64,000 nt of DNA, taken from Mytilus edulis (taxonomy: Eukaryota; Mollusca; Bivalvia; Mytilida; Mytilidae). The stretch spans positions 29,339,133-29,403,132 of the forward strand of contig NC_092346.1 in NCBI RefSeq assembly GCF_963676685.1. The letters run 5' to 3'. Below are positions 34,390 to 45,800 of the stretch, piece after piece. A program made the position numbers and the translations under genes. Below the pieces are notes generated by a model, which was not told the origin of the DNA, did not search any database, and saw only the letters and a program-made list of their open reading frames with translations. How positions within the stretch are numbered: the first letter of the stretch is position 1; every line of letters starts with the position of its first letter.

Positions 34390-34883
34390 GCAAGCCGGGC
34401 ACAGTCAAAATTGGTGACTATGGGACCGCCCGAACCGTGTATTAAACTGACGGCAACACATCAGTATCCGTCAATGACGAATACATAACCAGTAAACTTG
34501 GTACAAAAAATTACTGTGTACCAGAGGTGCTCCATTGTTCTAAATGCGAGTTGATCTTTTAAGTTTAGGTTTGATTATATTCGAGGTGTGGTATCCTTTT
34601 CAAACTCAAATGAAACGATGCAAGGCTTTTGATAATATCAAATCATTAGACAGACTATTTTGAATCAGAAAGCGTAAAGGAAATGCTTATAGGCCTTCCT
34701 CAGCACAATTCATTTGATAGAATGATATTTGATGAAGCTGTTAGGAAAATGGTTTTATTTGAAAAGGACGAACCAATCGCTGATGAATGTCTTATTCAAC
34801 CTTTCAAAAAACTTGAAATATATGTCAGAAAGTCAGTTGGAAAATTAATGATACTAATTCATACAAGTACATGTATATGGTAA
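34390..34883 (+). pseudogene. Decayed protein-kinase-like domain
   Basis: Fragments in successive plus-strand frames align in order with kinase subdomains. KIGDYG (from 34407) looks like the DFG-type metal-binding loop with Y for F. GTKNYCVPEV is the activation-segment end (subdomain VIII). DLLSLGLIIFEVWYPF in the next frame (from about 34553) is subdomain IX. EMLIGLPQ follows in a third frame. Stops at 34443-34445, 34560-34562 and 34661-34663, plus two frame changes, show it is dead. The catalytic HRD region upstream is not recognisable. The DLxSLGLIxFEVWYPF pattern recalls eIF2-alpha-kinase-like members, but that assignment is weak. Confidence 0.55.
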
Positions 34884-35109
34884 ATACGTGAAAGGTTGTT
34901 GTTTCAAATTGGGTCTAAATTCATTTTTGATAACTTCATAATCAATTGTAAAACGGAAACAATTTCATAGGAACTGGTCTGTCATCTTTCGAAAAAGAGA
35001 ACGAACCATGCAAAGGCCTCAAAACTCAATTTGGTCAATTGTTGAATGAAATATAATAGCTATTTTAGAACTTGATGCAAATTAGGTACATTGTTTCCAG
35101 AAGGCCTTT

Positions 35110-35350
35110 AACTTGCAAAAAAGGCAACAGTAGTATACCGCCGTTCGAAAGTCATAAATCGATTGAGAGAAAACAAATCTGGGTAACAAACTAAAACTGT
35201 GATAAACACATCAAATACAAGGGGAAAACAACGAAACAACAGAAACACTGAAGTGCAACAAAAAACCAAAACGACAATACAACACACACAGAAACGAACC
35301 ATAAGATAACAACTGCCATTTCCTGATTTGGTACATGATATTTTAAGGAG
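35110..35350 (-). repeat. Dispersed repeat (R5)
   Basis: A-rich segment with GAAACACTGAAGTGCAACAA and GACAATACAACACACACAGA, resembling a common mussel repeat (memory only). The antisense frame 35108-35302 is part of it. Confidence 0.4.
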
Positions 35351-35619
35351 AAGGAAACCAAAAAAAAAAATTTGGATAAATTAATAGAAAATTATTATAT
35401 AAATATATTTTTAACAACGTTTGTGTTAAAAAAGTGTACCGTTATGAAATAAATCAATATTTTACAATTATCAATTTTGAAATTCCCGCCTCCCAAACTC
35501 CATACAGCGTTATCGTTCGGGTCATACTTCCCTTTCTCTACAAAAGAAGCGTAGCCAGATGTCACCACTGTTTCGGAGTTTGCCCGCCTCCATGTAGGCA
35601 GCCATTATTGTTTTAGCCC

Positions 35620-35627
35620 TGACGTCA
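35620..35627. promoter_or_regulatory. CRE-like octamer upstream of the P2X7-domain gene
   Basis: Perfect palindrome TGACGTCA, the cAMP-response-element consensus, 75 bp before the start codon and within a locally GC-richer stretch (35560-35700). It is a plausible promoter site; the same octamer also occurs by chance or in repeats at 2812 and 7883. Confidence 0.35.
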
Positions 35628-35701
35628 CTCCTACGGTTCCGGTTTACCTGTTCCAGCATCTGAAACTTTGCAAAACTAATTCTATTTACACACGTACCGC
35701 G

Positions 35702-37238
35702 ATGGAAAACGGAAGTATCCAAAATCAGATGGGTCTTGTTGCTTACAACTTCGAACCTGAGCTCACTGTTCAAGAACTTGAAGATCGAAATAGAGCTGCA
35801 TTAGCATCTTCTGAAGCTGTAGTTCAGACATTGGATGAATGGTGCGAGTGTGGGAACTGTCAGGAAATGCCGTCCCTTGAAGAAAATGTTTGTTGTAGGG
35901 TATCAGATTTGGTGCTACCGAACTTGGAAGACCACAACTGCATTACCATGCACCATAGTTATGACACCTTAATTTTAAATTCCGATGTATTAGCACTGGC
36001 TTACATTCAGATGATGATGTACAAGGGACAGCAAGGCCGGAAGAATTGAGCAACAGGTGAATTTTTTGACATTTTAAAAGTTTTATTAACCAGAATTAAA
36101 TAAAAAGGTTTCCTTTCAAACTAACTTATATCTGGTTGCCTGCACAAATAATAGACACAGAGACAATTTATTTAAAAAATATGGGGGGGGGGGAGGTGGT
36201 CCTTCGAAAATTTTAATATTGTCATTTCCCATTAAGTACACGTCGATTAATAATGAGTTTGAACACTGCATACTATAAATTGAAATTGTTCTCTCACTAT
36301 GAGACAAAAAAAAAGTGAATTACAAAAAAATCTAGTTTTTTTTTTCTTCAAAGTTTTCACCAACAAATGCAAACTTTAACAGTAACCATGAGTCAGAGTG
36401 GGTCAACTGTACTTGGAACTGTATACACCGAATGTGACTATTATTAATGTCAGCATAACTTTCATTCTATTGAAAAGAAAGTATAATATTTGCTCCGATT
36501 TTTCGAGTGTCTTTAAGAAGAATGATACTATATAAAAAAGATGCTGTATGACTGCCATGAGACAACTCTCCACAAGAGACCAAAATGACACATACATTAA
36601 TAAAATGTATTTTTGAATGTCATAACCACAATCCCTTTCTATTCTTCTTTGAATATGACTTCCTGAAATCAACAAATTTGTACTAATATATAAGACATAT
36701 ATCAAGCATCACCTCTTGAGCAGAATCAGCCTGCCTTTCCCGAGTTAAGTGGTTTCTGGTCGCAGTCTTGTTTTCAATGTTTTATTTTGAGGACTGCTGT
36801 TTGCCTAGTCGTCAAATGCTCAATGTTGGGAGACTTTTTCATAATTAATGCCCAATGTCTTTTGGACAGATAGAATGACAGATGGAGTAAAGTGGTTACT
36901 ATATATACCTTTTCTAATCTTTGGTGACCATGTGAAATAAATTAAACTACATGCATTATTGTCAGTTCATTTGAAATTTGGATAAATCCATTTTTTCCAA
37001 AATCTATCATATATTTGATGCTTTCATTTTCATTTGTATATTTTATTACAGACATTCCCGTCTTGTCGCTTACAGACAATTCATTTGTTGGATGCTCAAA
37101 GGAGAAAACCTTGGAAAAGGAAGAAGGGTGGTAATTCCTTCTTGTGTTGTCAAAGACATTAGAGATTCCTTCCCAGAGAACAACAATGATTATACAGGAT
37201 TTCAAGCTGCTATAGATGTGAGAGAACTGTTTTGTTGA
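35702..37238 (+). CDS. P2X7-type cytoplasmic (ballast) domain protein, two exons
   Basis: Exon 1 (35702-36056) encodes a start methionine, an acidic leader, then WCECGNCQEMP and an NVCCR pair, then CITMH. Exon 2 (37052-37238) encodes RHSRLVAYRQF, VIPSCVVKDIRDSFP and a YTGF end, stop at 37236. This order of cysteine clusters and the IPSC..IR..FP..Y.GF tail match the zinc-coordinating intracellular domain of vertebrate P2X7 receptors. No ion-channel part is present. Such stand-alone proteins are known in invertebrates; their role is unclear. Splice sites CAG|GTGAAT (36056/36057) and TTATTACAG|A (37051/37052) are good. The exon 1 frame meets a TGA at 36047-36049 and is one base out of phase with exon 2, so this copy has a 1-nt frameshift near 36035. 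Alternatively a weaker donor at 36019 (AT|GTACAA) is used, which keeps frame. Recognised by motif memory. Confidence 0.7.
36534..36600 (-). repeat. Dispersed repeat R1 fragment inside the intron
   Basis: ATGAGACAACTCTCCACAAG and ACCAAAATGACAC identify an inverted R1 fragment within the 995-bp intron of the P2X7-domain gene. Confidence 0.5.
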
Positions 37239-37239
37239 A

Positions 37240-38230
37240 ATGGTTTAAAATCATAATGACAAAGGATTTGCAAAGAAACACAAAAATTATACATGAATGT
37301 GATAGTTTTGTATGAAGCTAATAATATATTGTTAATTATATAAACTTGTATAAACTGTTGCCTTTGAATAATTATTAAAAACTACTGCATTTTATATGCA
37401 CCTGTCCGGAGCCTGTTGTTTAGTGGTAGTCTTTTGTTGGTGTAGTTCATAGGTGTTTTTTTACTTTTAGTGGTCTAAAACCAATGTCTCTATTCATACA
37501 AGAGTGCACACGTTGAAATGTCTCGCCTTCTTTACTTATCATTGATATTACTTATAATAAGAGAGAATTTAACATTACAAAAAATCTTAACTTTTTTTTC
37601 AAGTAGTCACTGAACCATGAAAATGAGGTCAAGGACATTGGACATGTGACTGACAGAAAGTTCGTAACATGAGGCATCTATATACAAAGTATGAAGTCTT
37701 CCACCTTCTAAAATATAAAGCTTTTAAGAAGTTAGCTAATGCCGCCGCCGGATCACTATACCTATGTCGAGCTTTCTGCAACAAAAGTTGCAGGCTCGAC
37801 AAAACCATGTTAAAAGACTGTATTTCACATGAAAGGTTAAATGTCTAGGTCATAGGTCATCTTTCAGTACATTGTCCAGTGTTGTTCATAGGTGTTTTTT
37901 TTGTTAGTTTATCATTAAGTGGTCTAAAACCAATGTCTCCATTCATGAAAACAAGTTAAGACTGTATTTCACATAAAAGGTTAAATGTCTAGGTCATAGG
38001 TCATCTTTCGGTACGACACATCGTCTTGAGGTGCTGATCTCAAACCAAAAATCTAAAATCAATGCCGTCAGGGAAAAAAATCATGTTCCAGACACAGGAA
38101 TGTAAAACATGAGTGCACACACTGAAATAAATATCTTGCCTGTTATCAAAATAATGTTTGAATTATTTTAAAGTCTTTAAGATGAAGGTTTTACTACAAA
38201 TATCTCATAAAATAAGCATTATCAATGATC
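37240..38230. repeat. Duplicated non-coding repeat block
   Basis: AGTGGTCTAAAACCAATGTC at about 37470 recurs at about 37918. GGTTAAATGTCTAGGTCATA recurs at about 37834 and 37979. A separate segment (37610-37800, ending GCAGGCTCGACAAAA) resembles a dispersed mussel element. No gene seen. Confidence 0.5.
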
Positions 38231-38234
38231 CAAT

Positions 38235-38345
38235 TACGGGTTTTGCTCATTGTTGAAAGACTGTATGGTGACCTACAGTTAACTTCTATGTCAATAAATA
38301 GTCTCTGGTTGAGAGTTGTCTCATTGGCAATCACAAATCTTATTT
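38235..38345 (+). repeat. Dispersed repeat R1, partial
   Basis: TTGCTCATTGTTGAAAGACT through GAGTTGTCTCATTGGCAATC, same strand as the copies at 42570 and 45442. Confidence 0.55.
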
Positions 38346-39185
38346 TTACATGTACACCAAACAATCATCATAATCATTACATAAACAAAATGTAGTTATC
38401 CTTTAAACTGTGTAGAGATTGAAGAAAACAACTGAATATACTAATGATATAATTCACCTAAAAACATACATACAATCAAACTCCCCCCCCTCCCCCACCT
38501 AACAACCAAACTATATGCAAGATATGATTTGCAGCAGGCCAAGTTTACGAGCATATTCCATCCACGCCAGGGACTTACAACCTTACGACTTTTCAAGGTG
38601 CGCCAGAGGGTTGCATCCTGTACTGCAAATCATGTTATGCTTAAATTATATGCAAGTATTTGATAAAGCCAAAATGAAATAGAAAATATGGAAATTCGTA
38701 AGTACAAAATGTACAAAATGTATGTATGTCATTTGGGAAGGCATAAATTTATTTTTTTAAAGAAAAACATGTATATAATGATCATTATAATCACATTAAC
38801 ATACATCATGTACATGAACAGTATATATCTATTATCAAATAACTTTAACCAAACCCTCTGGTATGAAACTCGAGGCCAAGTTAATCCTTATATTCATAAT
38901 AAAACTGAAATATTCATTATTCATTGTTGAAAGTGACATTAAACACCAAAAATTAAATCAATCATTCCAAAAAAAAACCCTCACCAGAACATTATATGAT
39001 TTCATACCATGCTGCATGTACATATGTATGAACTGAATTACAAATTTATCATGTTTGTACAAATGTACATTGCTGGGAAAAAAGATGCTTGCATGATACA
39101 AAAAAATACCCCCAGTAAAATGGTTGTTTTATATTTATATCAAGAAAAATATTCAACTGGAGTTTTCACATCGAGAAAAATGTTT
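38346..39185. other. No gene seen
   Basis: AT-rich, with a C-tract at 38482-38500. The open frames 38688-38930 and 39009-39206 lack motifs; the second overlaps the end of the transposase-like gene in antisense. Confidence 0.4.
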
Positions 39186-42100
39186 CTAAATCAATGCAGA
39201 TTTTGAGGAAACAGGCAAAGGAGCAATATTTCCTTCCTGTGCCCTTTCCTTTACTGGCAGTGTCATTGTTTCTTTTTGAACCAACACGTTTTCGATCATA
39301 GCAAATACCCATTGATAATTTTTGTTATTAAACACTGGCTTTGCCACCCATTGCCCAGTTGCCTTTGGACAAACCAATTTGTATGCTTTTTCACCATCTT
39401 TGTTGACCTTTTGACCACGATTTTGGTTAAGATTATGATCAATTACCGCCAAAGCAGTACGTGTCCACATTTGATCATTATCGAATTCCTGGCGTTTTGG
39501 TGTATATTTCAGCAACAGACTGTGAAAAACTTCTAAATTTCCTGTATGACAAAATTCATTTAGCTGACGAATGTCCTTTCTCAAACGCTTGTCCAACACT
39601 ACTTCCTTTAATGCCTTATGGGCTTTTGAATCTTTTACAAGCCATTTTTTAGTGTCAGACAATTCAGGTTCAATTGGTGTGTGAGCACATTGCTTGAAGA
39701 ATTTACCCTCAAAAGAATGTATATCAACAGTATGATTTACAATGGAAATCCAGCTTTCTTCCAAAATGTCCTTATCTCCACCACAATTACTGGCACACCA
39801 CCACAAATGATTACAAATAGATTTCATCCAATGGTTTAAATATTCGCAACCTTTCCCTTTAGCCTTCAATGTTAGCTTTTTTTTAATAGATTTGCACAAG
39901 TGCCAAACATCAAACTGATGTTGCACTTCCGGAAATTCCTTCTTCATGATGCTTCTTATCTGAACATGCCGATCCGTAGCTAACACCTCAATCCTGAACC
40001 CCATGTCAAGCAGAAGAGTCATGCATCTTCGAAAACCTTCAACTTCCATTTTTGAAGATGACCCAGTTTCAGTAACCTTGACAACAACAAATGTAATAAT
40101 GCGTTGGGTTTCAATATCAAGTAGAGAATAAGTGCAATACTTTGCACTAAAACCTGGTGAATCACACCTTCCATCACCTGCTAGCCGAATCTGGCGATTT
40201 TGTTCTTTGATTTTCTTTAACTCTACTTGATGGAGTAAGGACCACGTGTGTTGAACAACAGGCATTAAATATTGTCTTTGAATTTTGTTGTAGGTGGTGT
40301 GTGAAATATATTGTAAGTTACAAAATTCTACAAACTGTGATATGTAGCTGTATGTTTGACCACAGAATAATGTTGCAGCACTAACTAATAAATTTCCAAC
40401 TGGCATCTTGCCAAGGAATGGTTGCCCTTATGAAAAGAGAAACATTGCTGCAACCTTGCGGTAAGGTTGCAGCAACCTTGCGGCAATCTTTTTAGTTCGC
40501 CAGAAGACCTGAAAGTTGTTCACCAGTGTTCGCCGCTAGCAGCGACCTTTTGGCAAACATATGTAAGAGTTTGCCGCAAGGTTGCCGCAAACTCTTAACT
40601 TTCTTAAATTTGGAAGAACTTTGTAAACAAACTTTAAAGGAGTCCAAAAGTTTACTGGAACTTCGCCGCAAACTTTATAGCATACTGAGCATGCTCCCTG
40701 CACTAAAAACAGACTTCCTACTTCTTTGAATTTAAAATAGGAGGGAGTTTGTAATGTTGGTGTTTTCATGTTAAAAGTAAATGGATGTTTTATATGATAG
40801 ATGTCTGAGTTATATATGATTCAATTAGTTCCTGGAACAGGCCATGCATCAATTTGATCATCTCTTTGTAAGTTAATTTAGACAGTTTTTGCATGTTAAT
40901 TTGCTTTTATTGGTACAAAAACTATGTCAAAGAACCCCCATTTTGAAATAACGATTGTGTTACACTCTTATTGCCCTTAAGAGAAATATCATTACAGTTG
41001 TAATCTTAAACTTTGTGGATAATGATGTTTTGCAGGAAAGGTCTTCAAAACAATTTGCAATTCTATATTGTTTAATCACATTTGTCAGATTTATATTTTA
41101 GATATGATATTTTATGCTTAATGTTGTAATGCCTAAAAAAATCATGTTAATCCCAGTTTCTTTATAATTGGCCTTATAAAGACAGATCTGTTCTTGATTT
41201 TTTCATACATATGAATCTGTTAAGAAATTAATCAGCTCATTCTGAATTATGCACTGAGTAAATTAATAAATATACATGTACCTACATTGTTTTTATTGTG
41301 GTCACAATTTTTATTTCTCTCTTTCACATTTCTTTAGAAATGTTATTTGATCAGAAGGTGAGCAGGTAAATATCAGTTATTGGTCATAATAATTAATTTT
41401 GATCCACATGCATGACATGTGCATCATTTTGAATAAGACGTACAGTTTTGAAAAAAATTAAATGTAAAGGTAGTCATAGGGCATCATTATCACTTGATTT
41501 GCCAGAAGATCACCGCAAACTATATAAGGCTTTGAAAGTTTGCCGGAAGTTTACCGCAAAAATTACCAGAAGTTCGCCAAAAACTATATAAGGCTATCAG
41601 AGTTCGCCAGAGGTTCACCACAAATATTCGCCAGAAGTTCACCACAAACTATATAAGGCTATCAAACTTTGCGGCAAGTCTGCCGCAACCTTCATTTGCA
41701 TGGTAAAAAGTCGCGGTGAAGTTGCCGCAAACTATTTGCAGCAACCTTACCGCAGTGTTTGCGGCAGATCTGCCGCAACAGTTCGCCAGAAGGCTGATTT
41801 TTCAGTAAGGGTGTGAACTCCATTTTACAACTATGTGTCCACTGGTACAATTGGCAGTGATGGTTATTACAGTTCCATTGGACAAGTCTTTAACAATGTC
41901 ATCTGGATCAACCGGACATTCACAAATGTTGCATTTTAATTTGTTGATTAAAGTGTCAATTGCACTTTCAAATACAATAAATTTGTTTTCTTTGATTAAC
42001 TTTTGCTCTTCGGTGTAGCATGTTGAAATGTCATTTTCAAAATTGTCTGAATCGGACTCTACCTGGTCAACACTTAGACTGTAATCAACATCTTCTGGAT

Positions 42101-42437
42101 CATCCTCTTGTGTCAAACTTACAAATGACTCATCCAAAATATGTACAGGAGTGAAAATTGGTTCTACTGCACATTTTTGAAAATCAGTTTTTAAAGGAGT
42201 AGAAGAAATGAAGATTGGTTTGTCTTTTTTAGCAGGTGTTTCACTAGAACTGGCATGTTGAATTTCTGAAGACGTATCTACCTCTGCTTTAGATTTTGAG
42301 TAGCTATGATCAAAAACCAATACATTTTCATCTCCTTTAATTTTTCTGCATACTTCACATGGATGTCCACAAGGAAGAATTTCTAGTATGGTCAATAAAG
42401 GTAATTTATCATGTTGTTTAGCATGAACAGGAACATT
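39186..42437 (-). CDS. Transposase-like DDE protein, interrupted
   Basis: The 3' segment (40426-39186) encodes over 400 residues. Counting from its first methionine it holds GDGRCDSPG (77-85), TDRH (144-147), HQFDVWHLCK (163-172), a Trp/Cys-rich NHLWWCASNC (199-208), FCHTGNLE (285-292) and DHN (323-325). The spacing of the first two aspartates and the following H..FDxWH recalls RNase H-fold transposases of the ISL3/Mutator sort. The 5' segment (42437-41812) opens after a good acceptor (TTATTGTAG|A), contains CGHPCEVC and CNICECP cysteine pairs, and ends in GHIVVKW. The two are separated by a 1387-bp element. I recognise the layout as a family repeated in mollusc, cnidarian and fish genomes, usually 'uncharacterized'. 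Upstream exons were not found. It may be a mobile-element gene or a domesticated copy. Confidence 0.7.
40425..41811. mobile_element. GCCGCAA-rich TIR element inside the transposase-like gene
   Basis: Both ends read CCCTTA(C)TGAAAA inward, followed by a shared TGCGGTAAGGTTGC(A/T)GCAA block. TG flanks both ends (40423-40424 and 41812-41813). Removing the element and one TG joins the coding parts in frame at a conserved-looking W-S-S-Q-P-F. The ends hold many GCCGCAA and GTTCGCCAGAAG subrepeats (40440-40690 and 41490-41790). No transposase inside. Alternatively, splicing from GT at 41818 to AG at 40427 would remove it and keep frame (W-R-Q-P-F). The superfamily is unknown; a 2-bp duplication is unusual outside TA-type elements. 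Confidence 0.75.
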
Positions 42438-42569
42438 CTACAATAAATAAAATAAAATCATGTTATTTTTTTTAATCAGCATACATTTAATGCCTTCTAC
42501 AGAAAAACTAGACTTGACACACTTTTTACACGAGTTCAATGTGAGATAAACTCTTTCAGACAGACATGT
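42438..42569. other. Upstream sequence of the transposase-like gene
   Basis: Directly 5' (minus strand) of the acceptor is a T-rich polypyrimidine-like tract, so more exons should lie further up. None could be identified among the repeats to 43800. Confidence 0.4.
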
Positions 42570-42818
42570 ACGTGGTTGTCGTTTGTTTATGTGTTACATA
42601 TTTGTTTTTCTTTTCTTTTTTTATATAAATAAGGCCGTTAGTTTTCTTGTTTGAATTGTTTTACATTGTCATTTCAGGGCCTTTTATAGCTGACTATGCG
42701 GTATGAGCTGTGCTCATGGTTGAAGGCTTTACGGTGACCTATGGTTGTTAACTTCTGTGTCATTTTGGTCTCTTGTGGAGAGTTGTCTCATTGGCAATCA
42801 TACCATATCTTCTTTTTT
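42570..42818 (+). repeat. Dispersed repeat R1, long copy
   Basis: Runs from GTTTGTTTATGTGTTACATA through GGCCTTTTATAGCTGACTAT to GTCTCATTGGCAATCATACC. Collinear with 45442-45635, and with 52686-52995 in reverse. Confidence 0.65.
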
Positions 42819-43260
42819 ATATGTAGGCCATACAATCATTCCATACACCAAATTTAGTTAACCTATTGCTAAAAGTATCTCAGAAACAGACCTCATAAAG
42901 AAATTGAAATTTGACCAATGAACCATGAAAGTTCAACTGACACCTACCAGACAGACATACACACCATACAATATTCCATACACCACAAATAGTACAAATC
43001 AGAGAAATTAAGCATTGACCAATTGCAATGAACCATGACAATAAGTTCAAGGCCAGATGACACATGTCAGTTGGACATGTACACCTTACAATCATTCCAT
43101 ACACCAAACATGCCAAATATAAAAGACCTATTGCTTATAGTATCTGAGATACAGACTTGACCTAGAAAACTTCACCTTGTTCACTGACCCATGAAATGAG
43201 TTTGAGGTCAATATGAAAACTGACAGAAATGAGAACCTTGCAAGGATTCAGATAGAAAAA
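42819..43260 (+). repeat. Imperfect tandem repeat of about 110-130 bp
   Basis: TTCCATACACCA and AATGAACCATGA motifs recur three to four times (42838, 42904, 42970, 43027, 43097). Non-coding. Confidence 0.5.
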
Positions 43261-43576
43261 TATGCAATGGGGGACCAAACAACACATGAATTCACTAATG
43301 GCTTTAGTGCATGAGTAAATTATCAGTGTTTTTCAGTTATGTATTGAATATTTTATCATATTTTAATTCTTGGATTTTATGGAATCTGAACTATAATGAT
43401 TAAATTACAGGTTTTTTATGGCATAATTCTGGTAGGAATCTTGATAATAATGGAAATGGGATTTTCCCAGATTATGACGATGTAAAAAAGTTTTTTAAAA
43501 TAAAATTTATTTTCAGCATGTAATAGGAAACATACATATATTAATATTTGGCCAAACTGCAATATTGACATACATA

Positions 43577-43715
43577 GAATAAAGGATGGAAACAGAGAAT
43601 GTGTCAAAGAGACAACAACCCGACCAAAATTTACATAACAACTCAATGCCACCAATGGGTCTTCAACAACGTGAGAAATCCAGCATCCAGAGGCAGGCTT
43701 CAGCAGACCACGAAA
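43577..43715 (+). repeat. Dispersed repeat R3
   Basis: AATGTGTCAAAGAGACAACA followed by ATGGGTCTTCAACAACG. An inverted copy of the same family is at 62060-62225. Confidence 0.55.
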
Positions 43716-44589
43716 CATTAATTTATACTATGTACTGATTAAAATTTTCTTAGCCATGATTACCTGAAGAAGACTTTTAACTGTTAAAAAATACATGTAT
43801 ATATCATATATTACATGTATCTTCATTGTAAGAAGTTACAGTAGATACATTTAATCACTAAAGCTACCTTACCCTTAAATTTGATATATATTATAAACCT
43901 ATATTACCCTACAATCTTAGGCTATTTGAATATTCTTGTGGTTTGAATTAATTGCTGTTTGTGATTTGTTGTATCAAAGGCATAATTCACAGAGTTACAT
44001 ATAATGCAATGTTACTCATATAAATGTAGCAAATATTTTATTGTCTTTTTTATTTATCAGTACTTATAGCAATTATAGGCCCAAATCATAATCATTGTGA
44101 GACAAGACAGAATACAATTGCTGTTACATGTATACTGTCATATATGATTAAATATATGCCATATAACATGATTAAAAGAAATGATATTTGACCCAGAAAA
44201 TATATACAAGTACAAATGTATATGACTACATGTTCATGTTACCACAAGAAGTTATGATAATTCATTAACCTCCTCTCACAAAAAATACTGTTGTTTTTGA
44301 GTCGATATTATATTTTAATTATTTAGTCATATAGGTGACTCTACAATTATTGAAATCAGTTTGTGAACATAAATCTCCTTTATCATGTAGGGAGACAGGA
44401 GCTCTTGTAAAGAAAATAAGTTGGTTGAACCTGGGTTTTCGGCTAGGCAAACTTCCAGCTTTTATGACACTTTTAAACATAACTATATATAGATAAATTT
44501 ACAGTACAGGACTTCAGTACAAATAAATGCAAGAACATTACGGACAGAGAAATACACAAATAAACAATATAATAGGACATTTCGACATG
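43716..44589. other. No gene seen
   Basis: AT-rich sequence without open frames of note. Confidence 0.45.
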
Positions 44590-44720
44590 CTAATTGTTAT
44601 CAAAGGTACCAGGCCTACCGTTTTATACACCATACGCGCGCTTCGTCTACATCAGACCCACCAGCGACGTCCATAAATCATGGTACCAACCAAAAATGTT
44701 TGCCTTCAAGAACATTAATA
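44590..44720 (+). repeat. Old copy of dispersed repeat R2
   Basis: Diverged: CTTCGTCTACATCAGACCCA replaces the GTTTCGTCTACAAAAGACTC core, followed by CAAGAACATTAATAATCAAA. Confidence 0.4.
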
Positions 44721-44818
44721 ATCAAAATTCTTTATCAACAGATAGTGTCAAAAGAACCACGTCAAGATAACATAATCTAATTCACCGAGAGGTGCTTCAG
44801 AGGTATATGTTTACGGTC

Positions 44819-45060
44819 AAAACTAAATGGTCAAGTGGTATACTTCGCCAGGGATATTGCAATTTGATTTGGTGACACTATATCTCAGTAACATAAATTC
44901 GAATCCCGGCCAGAAAATAACAAAAACACACATCTAGCATTGATGGTCTGTTATTTAGACAAATTATATATATATCCATATATAAGTACATCTGAACCAG
45001 TGACGACTCTACAACAGATTTTATCCTTTAGACCACAAGAAGTGATGGCGATACAAGGCT
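44819..45060 (+). repeat. tRNA-derived SINE
   Basis: An A-box-like GGTCAAGTGGTA (44829-44840) is followed about 55 bp later by a B box AATTCGAATCCC (44896-44907). A body follows with AGTGACGACTCTACAACAGA. The box order is correct for an internal Pol III promoter. No tRNA cloverleaf can be closed, so it is a SINE head rather than a tRNA gene. Confidence 0.5.
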
Positions 45061-45441
45061 GAAAATATATTCTGTATATATAAAAATCGTGTAAACATCT
45101 GCCAAACAATTTTGGATCTAAATATTTGCGTTAGCGTTAGCACATTTTTTGTTATTCCCTCATCGAGATACTATGTCTTTAAAATAGAGCGTTCGTTGGC
45201 CGAGGATGTTACCTTTCCTCTTCACTTTTAATCTATCGTCGTAACACTAGTACATGCTATAAAAGACATGACGATGGAAATTGATACAGATCAGCTGATT
45301 TATCTATTGTAAGGGATCCTACAAATTAATGTAAGACGCAGACTTATTTATAAATATTATGTATACGGAAGCCGTTACGTGTCATTTGGAAGAATGTTTT
45401 TTTTTCTTACTTATCATAAATAAATACATTTTATTACATAA

Positions 45442-45635
45442 ATAAGGCCGTTAATTTTCTCGTTTGAATTGTTTTACATTGTCTTATCGGGCCTATTATA
45501 GCTGACTATGCGGTATGGGCTCTGCTCATTGTTGAAGGCCGTACGGTGACCTATAGTTGTTAATGTCTGTTACATTTTGGTCTTTTGTGGATAATTGTCT
45601 CATTGGCAATCATACCACATCTTCTTTTTTTATAT
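45442..45635 (+). repeat. Dispersed repeat R1
   Basis: AATAAGGCCGTTAATTTTCT through CTCATTGGCAATCATACCAC. Confidence 0.6.
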
Positions 45636-45656
45636 TAGCTAACTAGTTCAAAGAAT

Positions 45657-45800
45657 TATCAGGAGCATTTGAAATCACCTCCATTTTTTGTTGGGGTTTG
45701 TGTTGCTTAGTCGTTAGTTTTCTATATTGTGTACTGTTGTTCGTCTTTTTGTCATGCTGGTGTAAGTTTATTTTCGACTTGTGCCTTAAAATGTCCTTTG
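45657..45800 (+). repeat. Dispersed repeat R4
   Basis: GTTGGGGTTTGTGTTGCTTA, then TTAGTTTTCTATATTG; related to 17515-17700. Confidence 0.5.
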
